Numbered from the stretch's first letter, positions 13,459 to 22,646 are shown. The stretch is 25,612 bases of DNA from AP-15 sp035570595 (GCA_035570595.1 DATMLF010000058.1:1-25612); one strand, 5' to 3'. The notes: a model not told the origin generated them from the letters alone. Translations and numbers: made by a program.

Positions 13459-13926
13459 TCAGCCCAGAATAGCGCGGCGGCGCTCGAGGCTCGCGGCGGG
13501 CCACATCTGCCGTGAATCGTAATAGGCTTCGACCTCCGTGGTGCCGGCCGGCAAGGTGACCCAGGGCAGCTTCGAGCGGGTGTAGATGTGGATGTCGGGC
13601 GGCACAGCCGTTGGATCGTCCAAGGTGCCGACCCGCACAAAGCGCAGCCGAGTAAGCCCGCCATACTCGCTCCACACCGCGATCTGACAATCGGGGCAGC
13701 GAAAAATGCGGTGCGGCCGGCCGCTGTCGGTCGGCACCGCCGTTGGCCTCGGGTCGCCCGACAGGATTGTCACCCGGTCAGTCTCGATCAGCGCGTTGAT
13801 GACAAAGGCGCTGCCGGTTTGCCGCTGGCAGTCACGGCAATGGCAGCAATGCACGAACATTGGCGGGGCGGCCAGCTGGTAGCGCACCGAACCGCAGGCG
13901 CAGCCGCCTTCGAGGCCGTCATTCAT
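13459..13926 (-). CDS. GFA-family (Mss4-like fold) zinc protein
   Basis: A 155-residue protein of the glutathione-dependent formaldehyde-activating (GFA/CENP-V) family. The zinc-binding cysteines are visible: C9-x-C11 in GGCACGSVRY, C28-x-C30-x2-C33 in HCCHCRDCQRQTG, and C77-x2-C80 in FRCPDC. The start is ATG 13926 (MNDGLEGG), with a textbook GGAGG five bases upstream; an upstream ATG seven codons earlier is less well placed. Most family members have no proven activity, and formaldehyde binding should not be assumed. Likely first gene of the operon with the aldo/keto reductase. Confidence 0.9.
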   Translation of the reverse strand: MNDGLEGGCACGSVRYQLAAPPMFVHCCHCRDCQRQTGSAFVINALIETDRVTILSGDPRPTAVPTDSGRPHRIFRCPDCQIAVWSEYGGLTRLRFVRVGTLDDPTAVPPDIHIYTRSKLPWVTLPAGTTEVEAYYDSRQMWPAASLERRRAILG

Positions 13927-13963
13927 GTCGTCCTCCGATCTTTTCATGGGCCGGCGTCACCGC

Positions 13964-15298
13964 TCACCCCGCCGCGACGGCATGGCCCGGCCGCACCGGG
14001 GTCGGGACCCGCGCAAGCCCGAGATGGTCGCGCAACATCGTCCCCTCGTAGTCGCGCCGATAGAGGCCGCGGCGCTGCAGTTCCGGCACCACGAGATCGA
14101 CAAAGTCGGCGAACGCGCCGGGGAAATAAGGCGGCAGGATGTTGAACCCGTCGGCCGCGCCCTCGACAAACCACTCTTCGAGGATGTCGGCGATCCGCCG
14201 CGGCGTGCCGCAAATCACCCAATGGCCGCGCGCCGCCGCGGTCAGGTTATAGAGGTCGCGCAGGGTCATGCTCTCGCGCCGCGCCGCTTCGAACAGCACC
14301 CGCGAAAAGGTCCGGCTGCTCCCGTCGGGCGGCGGTGCCGGTACCGGTCCGTCGAGCGGATAGCCGGACACGTCGTAGCCAATGCGGCCCGAGACCAGGA
14401 TCGCGGCGTTGGTCGGCGTCAGCCAGCTCTGCAGCCGCGACAGTTTATCCCTCGCCTCGGCTTCGGTCTCGCCGATGATTGGCATCACCCCCGGCAGCAC
14501 CGCCAGCTGGTGAGGGTTGCGGCCATATTTGGCGAGCCGTCCTTTCAGGTCGGCGTAGGCGGCCTTGGCGCTTTCCAATTCCTGCACGACCGAAAACACG
14601 ACGTCCGCGGTGCGCGCCGCGAGCTCGAGCCCCGACGGCGACCCGCCGGCCTGAATGATCACCGGGTGGGCCTGCGGCGAGCGGGCGATGTTCATCGGCC
14701 CCGTGACCTGAAAAAACCGGCCCTTGTGGTCGAGCGGCCGCACCCGCGCCGGGTCGATGTATTCGCCGGTCCTCTTGTCGGCGATGATCGCGTCGTCGTC
14801 CCAGCAATCCCACAGCCCGTTGACGACATCGACAAATTCGTTGGCGCGCTCGTAGCGCAGTTCGTGGTCCATGTGCTGCTCGCGGCTGAAATTGAGCGCC
14901 GCTTTCGCCGCCGAGCTGGTGACCACGTTCCACGCCGCCCGGCCGTTCGAGATGTGGTCGATCGAGGCAAAGGTACGGGCCACATGGTAGGGCTCGCCAA
15001 AGCTGGTCGACACCGTGGCGCCGAGGCCGACATGCCGGGTCGTCGCGGCTAATACCGAAATCAGCGTGGTCGGCTCGAACCGGCACAAAAACGACGGGTG
15101 GTCGCCCGGGTCCATCACGAGCCCGTCGGAAATGAACAACAGGTCGAATTTGCCGCGCTCGGCAATGCGGGCGATCTCCTGCGTCACCGCGAGGTCGAGG
15201 TTGCTCGTCGCAGCACCGTCGTAGCGCCAGCCGGCCGAATGGTTGCCGGTCCCCAACACAAAAACCCCAAGATGCATCTGACGGGCGGCAACGGACAT
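13964..15298 (-). CDS. FMN-dependent LLM-class monooxygenase (NtaA/SnaA/DszA family), copy 1
   Basis: A 444-residue bacterial-luciferase-like monooxygenase that would use FMNH2 and O2 from a separate reductase. Enzymes of this family oxidise chelators (NtaA, EmoA), dibenzothiophene sulfone (DszA) or similar compounds. Family segments seen: RQMHLGVFVLGTGNHSAGWR at the start, FDLLFISDG, EPYHVARTFASIDHISNGR, AAWNVVTS, YERANEFVDVVNGLWDCW, HPVIIQAGGSPSGLELAARTAD, and near the end VPELQRRGLYRRDYEG. The start is ATG 15298 (MSVAARQ) with GGGAG upstream. It is divergent from a paralogue 127 bases away. The substrate is unknown, and no flavin reductase gene is in the window. Confidence 0.93.
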   Translation of the reverse strand: MSVAARQMHLGVFVLGTGNHSAGWRYDGAATSNLDLAVTQEIARIAERGKFDLLFISDGLVMDPGDHPSFLCRFEPTTLISVLAATTRHVGLGATVSTSFGEPYHVARTFASIDHISNGRAAWNVVTSSAAKAALNFSREQHMDHELRYERANEFVDVVNGLWDCWDDDAIIADKRTGEYIDPARVRPLDHKGRFFQVTGPMNIARSPQAHPVIIQAGGSPSGLELAARTADVVFSVVQELESAKAAYADLKGRLAKYGRNPHQLAVLPGVMPIIGETEAEARDKLSRLQSWLTPTNAAILVSGRIGYDVSGYPLDGPVPAPPPDGSSRTFSRVLFEAARRESMTLRDLYNLTAAARGHWVICGTPRRIADILEEWFVEGAADGFNILPPYFPGAFADFVDLVVPELQRRGLYRRDYEGTMLRDHLGLARVPTPVRPGHAVAAG

Positions 15299-15425
15299 TC
15301 GCGGGTTCTCCCTCGACCGGATGCGCGACAGCATAGCCCGTGAGGGTGTTTTGCACTATCCGCTCGCGGTTTGGTGCGGTGCACAGGTAACATCGCCGCC
15401 GGTCCGGCACAAAGGGATGGCGGCG
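15299..15425. promoter_or_regulatory. Shared divergent promoter region of the two monooxygenases
   Basis: A 127-base gap between head-to-head genes, so both promoters must lie here. A spaced inverted pair, TGCAC (15352-15356) and GTGCA (15379-15383), is the only symmetry I noticed. No convincing -35/-10 pair was found. Confidence 0.4.
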
Positions 15426-16763
15426 ATGGCGGCAGCGCGGCAATTGCATTTGGGCGCGTTTATGCGCCCGGTCGGCATCCATACCGCCTGGTGGCGCTAT
15501 CCCGGCGCCTATCCCGACGCCAACTTTAACCTGAAGCACCTGGTCCGGTTCGCGCAGACCCTGGAGCGCGGCCGGTTCGACGCGTGGTTCATGGCCGATC
15601 ATCTCTCGGTCTTGAACATGCCGATGGCGGCGTTGAAGCGCAGCGCCACCGTTACCTCGTTTGATCCGTTGACCCTGTTGTCGGCCTTGGCGATGGTCAC
15701 CGAGCATCTCGGGCTGATCGCTACCGCATCGACGACCTTCGAGCCGCCTTATCTCGTTGCTCGCCGCTTTGCCTCGCTCGACCATTTGAGCGGCGGGCGC
15801 GCCGGGTGGAACCTGGTCACCACCTCGAACCCCGATTCTGCGCTCAATTTCGGGTTGACCGAGCATATGGAGCATGGCGAGCGCTATCGCCGCGCCCGCG
15901 AATTCTACGATGTCGTGACCGGGCTGTGGGACAGCTGGGCCGACGACGCCTTTGTCCGCGATGTCGAGAACGGCGTCTATTTCGACCCCGAGCGGCTGCA
16001 CGTCCTGGATCACAAAGGTGAATATCTGTCGGTGCGCGGCCCGCTCAACATCGCGCGCCCGGTGCAGGGCTGGCCGGTCATCGTCCAGGCCGGCGCCTCC
16101 GATGCCGGTCGCCAGCTCGCCGCCGAGACCGCCGAGATGATCTTCGCCAGCGGCGGCAACCTCGCCGACGCCCAGGCGTTTTACGCCGATGTCAAAGGGC
16201 GCATGGAGCGGCTGGGCCGCGACCCCGAGCACATGAAGATCATGCCCGGGGCTCTCGCCGTCGTCGGGGACACGGTGTCCGAAGCGCGTGAAAAACGGGC
16301 GTTGCTAGACAGCCTCGTCCATCCCGACAGCGGCCTCGCCTCGTTGTCGATCGCGCTCGGCCACGACGCCTCGAGATTCGACCTCGACGGGCCGTTGCCC
16401 GACATCCCCGAGTCGAACGCCAGCAAGAGCGGGCGCCAGCGCGTCATCGACCGCGCCCGCCGCGACAATCTAAGCGTCCGCGACCTCGCCCGCATCGCCG
16501 GCAGCTATGGGGGGTTGGCCCTCGTCGGAACCCCGGCGACGATCGCCGACCAGATGGCGGAATGGCTCGACGGCCGCGCCTGCGACGGGTTCAACATCAT
16601 GTTTCCGCACGTGCCGGGCGGGCTCGACGACTTTGTCGACCGAGTCGTCCCCGAATTGCAGCGCCGCAACCTCTTCCGGCGCGAGTACGAAGGCCAAACC
16701 CTGCGCGAGAACCTTGGCCTCCCCCGTCCCCAAAACCGCTTTTTCGAAAACCCCGGCTTCTGA
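15426..16763 (+). CDS. FMN-dependent LLM-class monooxygenase (NtaA/SnaA/DszA family), copy 2
   Basis: A 445-residue paralogue of the divergent gene. It shows the same motif order: ARQLHLGAFMRPVGIHTAWWR, FDAWFMADHLSVLNMP, PPYLVARRFASLDHLSGGR, AGWNLVTTSNPDSALNFG, YRRAREFYDVVTGLWDSW, WPVIVQAGASDAGRQLAAETAE, and the end VPELQRRNLFRREYEG. Of two close ATGs, 15426 is preferred because AAGGG lies nine bases upstream; for 15417 the same AAGGG directly abuts the start. It converges on the MFS gene with a 70-base gap. Two divergent paralogues next to a transporter suggest uptake and oxidation of related compounds, but this is inference. Confidence 0.93.
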   Translation: MAAARQLHLGAFMRPVGIHTAWWRYPGAYPDANFNLKHLVRFAQTLERGRFDAWFMADHLSVLNMPMAALKRSATVTSFDPLTLLSALAMVTEHLGLIATASTTFEPPYLVARRFASLDHLSGGRAGWNLVTTSNPDSALNFGLTEHMEHGERYRRAREFYDVVTGLWDSWADDAFVRDVENGVYFDPERLHVLDHKGEYLSVRGPLNIARPVQGWPVIVQAGASDAGRQLAAETAEMIFASGGNLADAQAFYADVKGRMERLGRDPEHMKIMPGALAVVGDTVSEAREKRALLDSLVHPDSGLASLSIALGHDASRFDLDGPLPDIPESNASKSGRQRVIDRARRDNLSVRDLARIAGSYGGLALVGTPATIADQMAEWLDGRACDGFNIMFPHVPGGLDDFVDRVVPELQRRNLFRREYEGQTLRENLGLPRPQNRFFENPGF

Positions 16764-16833
16764 CCGCGCACCGGCCGGCGCTGGCGAAGCAGAACCCGCG
16801 CGCGCTATCGCCGCCCCTACGCAACCGTCCGCG

Positions 16834-18129
16834 TCAGTCGGCGAGACCCGGCCGCGCCAATCGCGACGGCGGCAATTCGCCGATCGTCCCGCGGGCGAGC
16901 CCAAGCACGGCGGCGGCGCCGATCAGCGCCAATGCGCCTGCTGCAATAAAGGCGGAATTGAAGCTTTGCGTCGCCGCGACCAGGTAGCCGGTAACGATCG
17001 GCGCCAGCAACCCGAAGGTGTTGCCGCCGAGGACGAGAAACGCAAAAGCGCGGCCGGCGTCGGCGGGAGAGCGCAACAGGTCGCCGACCAGCGCGCCGTT
17101 TGCCGCAGGCCCGACATTGGCGAACGACACGGCAATGGTGACGAGCGCGATCACCCCAGCCAGCGACTGGACAAGCGGGATCGCCAACCCTACCGCCGTC
17201 AGCAAAAGGCACAGCCCGACGAGATACCGCCGCTTGCCGCCGCGCACCGCATCGGCGCTCATCAGCCGGTCGCCGAACCAATTGGCCAGGATGTTGACGG
17301 CCGACGCGACAAAGAACGGGATCGCCGTGTAAAGACCCGACCCCACCAGCGACAGGTGCCGCGCGGTTTGCAGATAATTCGGCAGCCACGACATGTAGAG
17401 ATAGACGGTGTAGACGAGGCAGCCTTGCGAGATGAACAAACCCCACATCGTCGGGCAGCGGATCAGGCCGAGATAGCCGGCTCCGCCATGGCTCGGTGGG
17501 GCGATGCCCGCGTGGCGCTCCGCCAGGATCATCTGGCGCTCGGCCGGTGGCAGCCAGCGCGTCTTTTCGGGTGTCGACACAAAGACCAGCCAGGCGATTA
17601 CCCAGACAAACCCGGCAGCACCGGTGATGACAAACGACCAGCGCCACGATGCCGTCTGGATCAGCCAGGCAACGGCCGGCGCGCCCAACGCGAGGCCGAG
17701 GCTTGACCCCGCCGAGATCGCCGCGATCGCCGTGCCGCGTTCGGTATAGGGCGACCAGGACCGTACGCTGCCGTAGGTGACCGGTGCAAACGGCGCCTCG
17801 CCGACGCCGAGGCCGAGCCGGGTCGCCAGCATCACGACAAAGCTGCCGGCCGCCCCGGTCAGCATCTGCGCCGCCGACCATACCGCCGCTGCCGCCGAAG
17901 CCACGACATGCGTGCCCCAATGATCGATCAACCGCCCACCGGGCAGCATCATCAACACGTAGGCCCACAGAAACGACGAGAACAAATAGCCGAGCGCCAC
18001 CGGCGACAGGCCGAATTCATGTGCGATCGGTTTGCCCGCGACCGACATGTTGACGCGGTCGACATAGGCGATGGCGTTAAACAGAAACAACAGGAAAAAC
18101 ACCCAGTACCGGCGGTGCGACGTCTTCAT
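16834..18129 (-). CDS. MFS transporter, anion:cation symporter (ACS) type
   Basis: A 431-residue inner-membrane transporter with about 12 hydrophobic segments. The first, WVFFLLFLFNAIAYVDRVNMSVAG, carries the D-R pair typical of ACS-family carriers of organic anions. Loop 2-3 (GGRLIDHWGTH) and TM4-5 (RLGLGVGEAPFAP) also fit. The start is ATG 18129 (MKTSHRRYW), with GAGGAG seven bases upstream; an upstream in-frame ATG adds seven residues but has no such site. The short charged C-terminus is normal. Its place beside two flavin monooxygenases suggests it imports their substrate, but the specificity cannot be read. Confidence 0.92.
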   Translation of the reverse strand: MKTSHRRYWVFFLLFLFNAIAYVDRVNMSVAGKPIAHEFGLSPVALGYLFSSFLWAYVLMMLPGGRLIDHWGTHVVASAAAAVWSAAQMLTGAAGSFVVMLATRLGLGVGEAPFAPVTYGSVRSWSPYTERGTAIAAISAGSSLGLALGAPAVAWLIQTASWRWSFVITGAAGFVWVIAWLVFVSTPEKTRWLPPAERQMILAERHAGIAPPSHGGAGYLGLIRCPTMWGLFISQGCLVYTVYLYMSWLPNYLQTARHLSLVGSGLYTAIPFFVASAVNILANWFGDRLMSADAVRGGKRRYLVGLCLLLTAVGLAIPLVQSLAGVIALVTIAVSFANVGPAANGALVGDLLRSPADAGRAFAFLVLGGNTFGLLAPIVTGYLVAATQSFNSAFIAAGALALIGAAAVLGLARGTIGELPPSRLARPGLAD

Positions 18130-18157
18130 CGGTGGGCTCCTCGCCAACATGCGCTCG

Positions 18158-18188
18158 GCCCCGCGATCCGCGGGGCGGCGGGTTTTTT
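18158..18188. terminator. Hairpin with T-run in the leader of the MFS gene
   Basis: A perfect 8-bp stem, GCCCCGCG (18158-18165) and CGCGGGGC (18169-18176), with loop ATC, followed on the plus strand by GGCGGG and six T. In the plus direction it resembles an intrinsic terminator, though the T-run is not adjacent to the stem and no plus-strand gene precedes it. In the minus direction it sits about 30 bases before the MFS start and could be a leader hairpin. Confidence 0.3.
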
Positions 18189-18774
18189 AGCCTCCCGATT
18201 CGCCCGGCCGGTCTTTTGGCGCATTCGTTCGGCATACTTGCGCCAACGCGGCTTTGAGGCAGTCGCCGGCACGGCGCCGACTAACCACATTCGCCGCAGT
18301 CAGGCGAGACCTTTTGGCGCGCTTTCCGCCGAACTCGCCGCGGCGTATTGCACGGATCCCCGATGGCCGACCTGCGGGCGCCCGGGCAAACGAAGCAATC
18401 CCGATCAGCCCAAAATTGCTTAGCGCAGGCCGCCCTCCGGCCGGCCATCGGCTGGACCCGAAGGCTCCAATGACCAGTTTCAGGCGGGTGCGGGCGATCG
18501 GAAACCCCAGGAAGCGCATCGCCTCCCAGGGTGGACGAGCGGAATTACGTGGGAGTTCGGGGATCCTCCAATTGCGCGACCCGCGATATTCGCATGGCGT
18601 CCAGCATGCGCTGGCGCGGTATCGGCTGCAGCGCCGCGTTTCGCTCCCTTAAGCGTGGCCGGAGAGCGCCGGCTCTCGGCTCCTCACAAAGCAACGGCTA
18701 AGGCCGGTGATGACGTCACAGTACTGCAACAGCCCGATGGTAAAGACGGCCAATCCGCGAAATCTGGCGTGGCC
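18189..18774. other. Intergenic stretch without recognisable genes
   Basis: About 590 bases. Open frames exist on both strands (for example 18254-18652 plus and 18187-18519 minus), but their products are Arg/Pro/Ala-rich, as expected of random GC-rich sequence, and none has a good ribosome-binding site or a familiar motif. It may hold the upstream region of the following metal-related remnant. Confidence 0.5.
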
Positions 18775-19052
18775 ATGACCTTGTATATCCACCATGTCCC
18801 AGGACGGCTGCGGCTTCGGATAGCCGCGCTCAAGGCGAGGCCGCGGGCCTGTAACGACGCGGTCGCGATCGTCGCCGAAACCCCGGGCGTTGTCGATGCG
18901 AGCGCGAATGTCAGCACCGGCAGTGTCCTTATTCATTACGACCGTCGTCGAGCGACAGACCGAGCGAGCAGGTCCTCCAAACGGTCGCGGGACTGCTTGT
19001 CGAGAGGCTGCTGGCGCGCTCGGCCGTGGCGGTCCTCGGCGCGCTCCTCTAA
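18775..19052 (+). pseudogene. Small HMA_2-like protein, frameshifted
   Basis: ATG 18775 opens MTLYIHHVPGRLRLRIAALK, then AVAIVAETPGVVDASANVSTGSVLIHYDRR, matching the heavy-metal-associated domain 2 (HMA_2) pattern PGRLRLR...GV...N..TGSVLIHY. After HYDRR the frame turns Arg/Ser-rich. Moving to another frame at about 18945-18955 restores sensible sequence, PSEQVLQTVAGLLVERLL then ARSAVAVLGALL, and a TAA at 19050-19052. So a one-base indel broke a roughly 90-residue protein with one C-terminal hydrophobic segment, or the assembly has an error. The frame also extends upstream to 18655, but homology starts only at 18775. Confidence 0.7.
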
Positions 19053-19064
19053 CAGGTCGAGCCC

Positions 19065-19480
19065 TCAGCGCCGCGGCAGCGCCGTCTTGGCGAACTCGTT
19101 CGCGAGGTAGGGGAGGATCGCGCCGGCGAGGCTGACCAGCGCGCCGGCGGCATCGAGCGGCGCCAGCCTCATCAATCGGCGCAGCGTGGGAACCACGAAC
19201 AAAGTCAGTTGGAGCCCGGCCGAGCCGAACAGTGCCGCCGCCAACGGGCGATTTGCCGGCAGCCGCCGACCTCCGAACAATCCTGAGTGGGCCGAGCGCG
19301 AGGTTAGCGCGTGCAGCAGCTGGGCGCCGACGAGGCTGGTGAAGGCAACCGTGCTGGCGCGCGTTCGATCGCGGTGGCGGACGATGTCCAAGGCGTAGGC
19401 GCCGAGCGCGCCCGCGGCGATGACCACCCCTTCGTGGACAAGGACTGCTATGTCTTGCCGGCTCAGGATCGGCTCATCAG
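19065..19480 (-). pseudogene. C-terminal fragment of a cation-transporting P-type ATPase
   Basis: The minus strand encodes DEPILSRQDIAVLVHEGVVI, then AAGALGAYALDIVRHRD, ASTVAFTSLVGAQLLHALTSR, RPLAAALFGSAGLQLTLFVVP and LAPLDAAGALVSLAGAILPYL. This is the last four to five membrane segments of a P-type cation ATPase (C-terminal cation-ATPase domain). The phosphorylation motif DKTGT and the ATP-binding domains are absent, so about 140 of some 850-900 residues survive. Homology stops at about 19480, where a plus-strand HMA_2 fragment begins. It is non-functional as a pump. Confidence 0.75.
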
Positions 19481-19481
19481 C

Positions 19482-19880
19482 CGCGCGGGGCTGCTGCTCG
19501 ATCACATCGCTCTCCGCGGGCTCCGCGTTGAAACCAACCCGATCACCGGCAGCTTGCTGGTGGAGCACGAGGGCGAGATCGCGGATCTCGTCATGCAGGC
19601 ATTTGGCGCGGACATCGGCGACCTCGTGGAAATCGCGCTGAACGCGCCGCCGGTGGCGCAGCGGCTGGCCTCGGAGATCACCGCAATCGATCGCAACATC
19701 CGGGATTTTACCGGTGGCGAGATCGATTTGCGCACGCTTGCCTCGATCGGCCTACTGGCGATGGCCGCGATCCAGCTGATTGCCGGGCAGCAACCCGCCA
19801 TCGCCGTGACCGTGGGCTGGTATGCCAGCGAGCTGTTGCGGCGCAGCGCCAATGCCCCCACCAACACCGGGGCGGGTTAG
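19482..19880 (+). pseudogene. HMA_2-like membrane protein, N-terminus lost
   Basis: The plus-strand frame encodes LLLDHIALRGLRVETNPITG, then SLLVEHEGEIADLVMQAFG, a charged linker, and TLASIGLLAMAAIQLIAGQQPAIAVTVGWYASELLRRS. RVETNPITGSLLVEH is the second half of an HMA_2 domain (N..TGS.L..H), followed by two predicted membrane segments, the layout of HMA_2 proteins found next to P-type ATPases. The first half with PGRLRLR is missing, and the sequence instead runs into the opposite-strand ATPase fragment. No good start codon with a ribosome-binding site is seen; a TTG at 19455 is in frame. It is probably a remnant, though a short expressed protein is possible. Confidence 0.6.
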
Positions 19881-20012
19881 AAGGGCTTCCTGGTCGGCGG
19901 CCGTGGCTGATGCCATCCAATCAGCGTCGCGCGGATGATCGTTGTTGCCTTGGAGCCGCGACTGCCGCTAGTGGCCAAGTGTTTTCTCGGCAAGCTCGTT
20001 CTGTCGGTCCAC

Positions 20013-20060
20013 CCGAGTTGGTGCATTGCCCTCTTACCGAGTTGGTTCGTTGCCCTCTAA
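20013..20060 (+). repeat. Two tandem 24-bp direct repeats upstream of the molybdenum hydroxylase gene
   Basis: Copy 1 (20013-20036) and copy 2 (20037-20060) abut exactly and agree at 21 of 24 positions; both begin CCGAGTTGGT and share TTGCCCTCT. They end 45 bases before the ATG at 20106. The placement suggests a regulator site with two repeats, or a local duplication. Confidence 0.8.
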
Positions 20061-20105
20061 AATAGAAGTTTAACCTGCGGACGCAGCTTACGGAGAGGCC
20101 AAGTA

Positions 20106-22442
20106 ATGGGCGAGTTCGGGATCGGGCAGCCGGTGCGGCGTTTCGAGGACAAGCGCCTGTTGAGCGGCAATGGCCGTTTCCAGAACGACAAAAACCTGCT
20201 CGGCCAGCTTCATGCCTATGTGCTGCGCTCGCCGCATGCCCATGCCCGCATCCGAACGATCGACCTCGCGGCCGCGAAGGCGGCGCCGGGCGTGGCGCTG
20301 ATCATGACCGGCGAGGATCTCGTTGCCGCCAAGCTCGGCGCCATGGGCGTGCCGTTCCAGCGCAAGCGGCCGGATGGGTCGCCGATGTTTGCTCGCGGCC
20401 ATCTCGGCCTCGCGCAAGGCAGCGTGCGCTATGTCGGCGAGCCGGTCGCCTTTGTCGTCGCCGAGACCCTGGCGCAGGCAAAGGACGCCGCCGAGCTGGT
20501 CGCCATCGATTACGAGGGGTTGCCGTCGGTCACCGACACCGCCGCGGCGGCCGAGGGCAGGATCGCGGTGTGGCCCGACTGCCCGGACAACATCTCGAAC
20601 CTGTTCGAGGCCGGCAACCGGGCCGCGATCGAGGCCGCCTTTGCCAAGGCGGCGCACATCGTCAAGCGCCGCTATGTGATCAGCCGGGTCTACGCCCATT
20701 TCATGGAGCCGCGGGGTGCCATCGGCGTATGAGACCCGGGCGAAGACCGCTTCACGCTCTACGCCGACGTGCAGTACCCGCACCGGGTGCGCCAGGCGCT
20801 CGCGACACGCATCTTCAAGATCCCGGAAAGCCGGATCCGGGTGATTGCCGGCGATGTCGGCGGCGGGTTCGGCACCAAGGGCTGGCAGTATCCCGAGCAT
20901 CGGCTGGTCCTGCTCGCGGCGAAGCGACTGCGCCGCCCGGTCAAATGGACATGCGAACGCAGCGAGGCGATCCAGGCGGACGAGCACGCCCGAGACAATG
21001 TCAGCGACGCCGAGCTGGCTCTCGACAAGGACGGCAAATTCCTCGGCCTCCGCGTCAAGACCTTGGCCAATGTCGGCGCCTACATCTCGTCCGAGCGCAA
21101 CCTGCTCGCGACTTTCGGCAATGTCGGGACCTTGACCGGGGTTTACGACTTCCCGACGGCATATGTCGCCGTGCTGGCGGTCATGGCCAACACCAATGGT
21201 ACCGCACCCTATCGCGGCGCCGGGCGGCCCGAGGCGACTTATGTCATCGAACGGCTGATCGACGACGCGGCCCGCGAACTCGGCATCGACCGTATCGAAT
21301 TGCGCACCAAGAACCTGATCCCGCCCGCGGCATTGCCGTGCAAGACCGCGCTCGGCCTCAATTACGATTGCGGCGATTTCCCGAAGAACCAGCGGCAGGC
21401 GATGGAGCAGGCCGATTGGGCGGGCTTCCCCCAGCGCCGCGAGGCCGCCAAATCGCGCGGCAAATTGCGCGGCATCGGCATCGCCAACCCGATCGAAAAA
21501 GCCGCCGGCCCAGGCCAGGAATTCGCCGAGATCCGCTTTCACCCGAGCGGCAACGCGACCCTCTTGATGGGCAGCAAGAACCAGGGCCAGGGTCATGAGA
21601 CCACCTTCAAGCAGGTGCTCAACGAAAGGCTCGGCCTCGACCCGGCGACGGTGCAGTACATTGACGGCGACACCGACCGCGTCGCCTTCGGCATCGGCAC
21701 CAACGGCTCGCGCTCGACGGTAATCGGCGGCTCGGCCTTGTGGCTGGCGGCCGACAAGATCATCGCCAAGGGCAGGCGCATTGCCGCCCATCTGCTCGAA
21801 GCCGCCGACATCGACATCGACTTCGCGGTCGGCGCCGATGGCGGCGATTTCGCGGTCGTCGGCACCGACCGGCGGATCAGCCTCGCGGATGTCGCCAAGG
21901 CCTCGTTTCAGGCCGGACGCCTGCCGCCCGGCCTCGAAAGCGGGCTCTACGAGACCGGCACCTTCGCCCCTGACGACAACACCTACCCGAACGGCTGCCA
22001 TGTCTGCGAGGTTGAGATCGACCCCGACACCGGTGCCTTGGAGATCGTCCGCTACGTCGTGATCGACGATGTCGGCACCGTGGTGAACCCGATCGGCCTC
22101 AAGGGCCAGATCCACGGCGGCGTGGCACAGGGCCTGGGCCAGGCGCTGATGGAAGAGGTCGTCTATGATCGCGAGACGGGGCAGAACCTGACCGGCAGCT
22201 TTATGGATTACGCAATGCCGCGCGCCGACACGATGCCCGATATGGAGATCACCTCGAATCCGGTGCCGACAAAGCGCAACCCGCTCGGCGCCAAGGGGGC
22301 GGGCGAAGCCGGCACGGTCGGAGCGCTGCCGGCGATTGTCAACGCCGTCGTCGATGCGTTGAGCCCGCTCGGGGTCAAGGGCCTCGACATGCCGGCCACC
22401 AGCGCACGCATCTGGCAGGCGATGCGCGACGCCCGAGCGTAA
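20106..22442 (+). pseudogene. Xanthine-dehydrogenase-family molybdenum subunit, broken by one TGA
   Basis: Large (molybdopterin-binding) subunit of a CODH/xanthine-dehydrogenase-type hydroxylase, full length at about 778 codons. The start MGEFGIGQPVRRFEDKRLLSG has a strong GGAGAGG site. Motifs are intact: GGGFGTKG, the active-site loop PYRGAGRPEA (the AYRGAGR type of form II CoxL-like proteins, not AYXCSFR), GQGHETTF, and the catalytic Glu in KGAGEAG. A single in-frame TGA at 20730-20732, in IGV-stop-DPGEDRFTLYADVQ, splits it. TGG to TGA is the simplest cause, as an aromatic residue fits there. Downstream coding is otherwise clean, so the damage is recent, read through, or a sequencing error. 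No FAD or iron-sulfur subunit gene is nearby. Confidence 0.85.
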
Positions 22443-22646
22443 CCCAAACTGAACGGCGGCGACACCCGCTGCGGCTCCGGTAGGGGACGTCAATCCAGAC
22501 AATTGTCAGGTGGCGGAGGCTGATCCGGGGCTGTGGCGCTTGCTGAACCGGAAGGCCGTGGGCCACGCCCGGTCACGACGGGTGCGTCATTCGCCTGTCG
22601 GCCATGTCGAAAGAACCAGGGAAAGGCACCTGCGACGCTGGCCCCG

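Noticed and set aside
14445..16232. A 595-codon minus-strand frame spanning both monooxygenase genes
   Set aside because: It runs across two well-supported genes and their promoter gap and has no recognisable domain; a GC-rich antisense artefact.
18254..18652. A 132-codon plus-strand frame in the gap after the MFS gene
   Set aside because: Low-complexity Arg/Pro/Ala composition, no ribosome-binding site, no motif; likely chance in GC-rich DNA.
20730..20732. TGA as a selenocysteine codon
   Set aside because: The site is not an active-site position in this family, and I know of no selenocysteine there; a nonsense change from TGG is simpler.
20088..22502. An 804-codon open frame on the minus strand opposite the molybdenum hydroxylase
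   Set aside because: It is the shadow of a high-GC gene on the other strand: Arg/Ala/Asp/Gly-rich, no family motifs, while the plus strand shows clear motifs and codon bias.
22498..22507. Perfect 10-bp palindrome GACAATTGTC between the hydroxylase and protease genes
   Set aside because: Symmetry does not extend beyond ten bases and it is not near a start codon; too short to call an operator.
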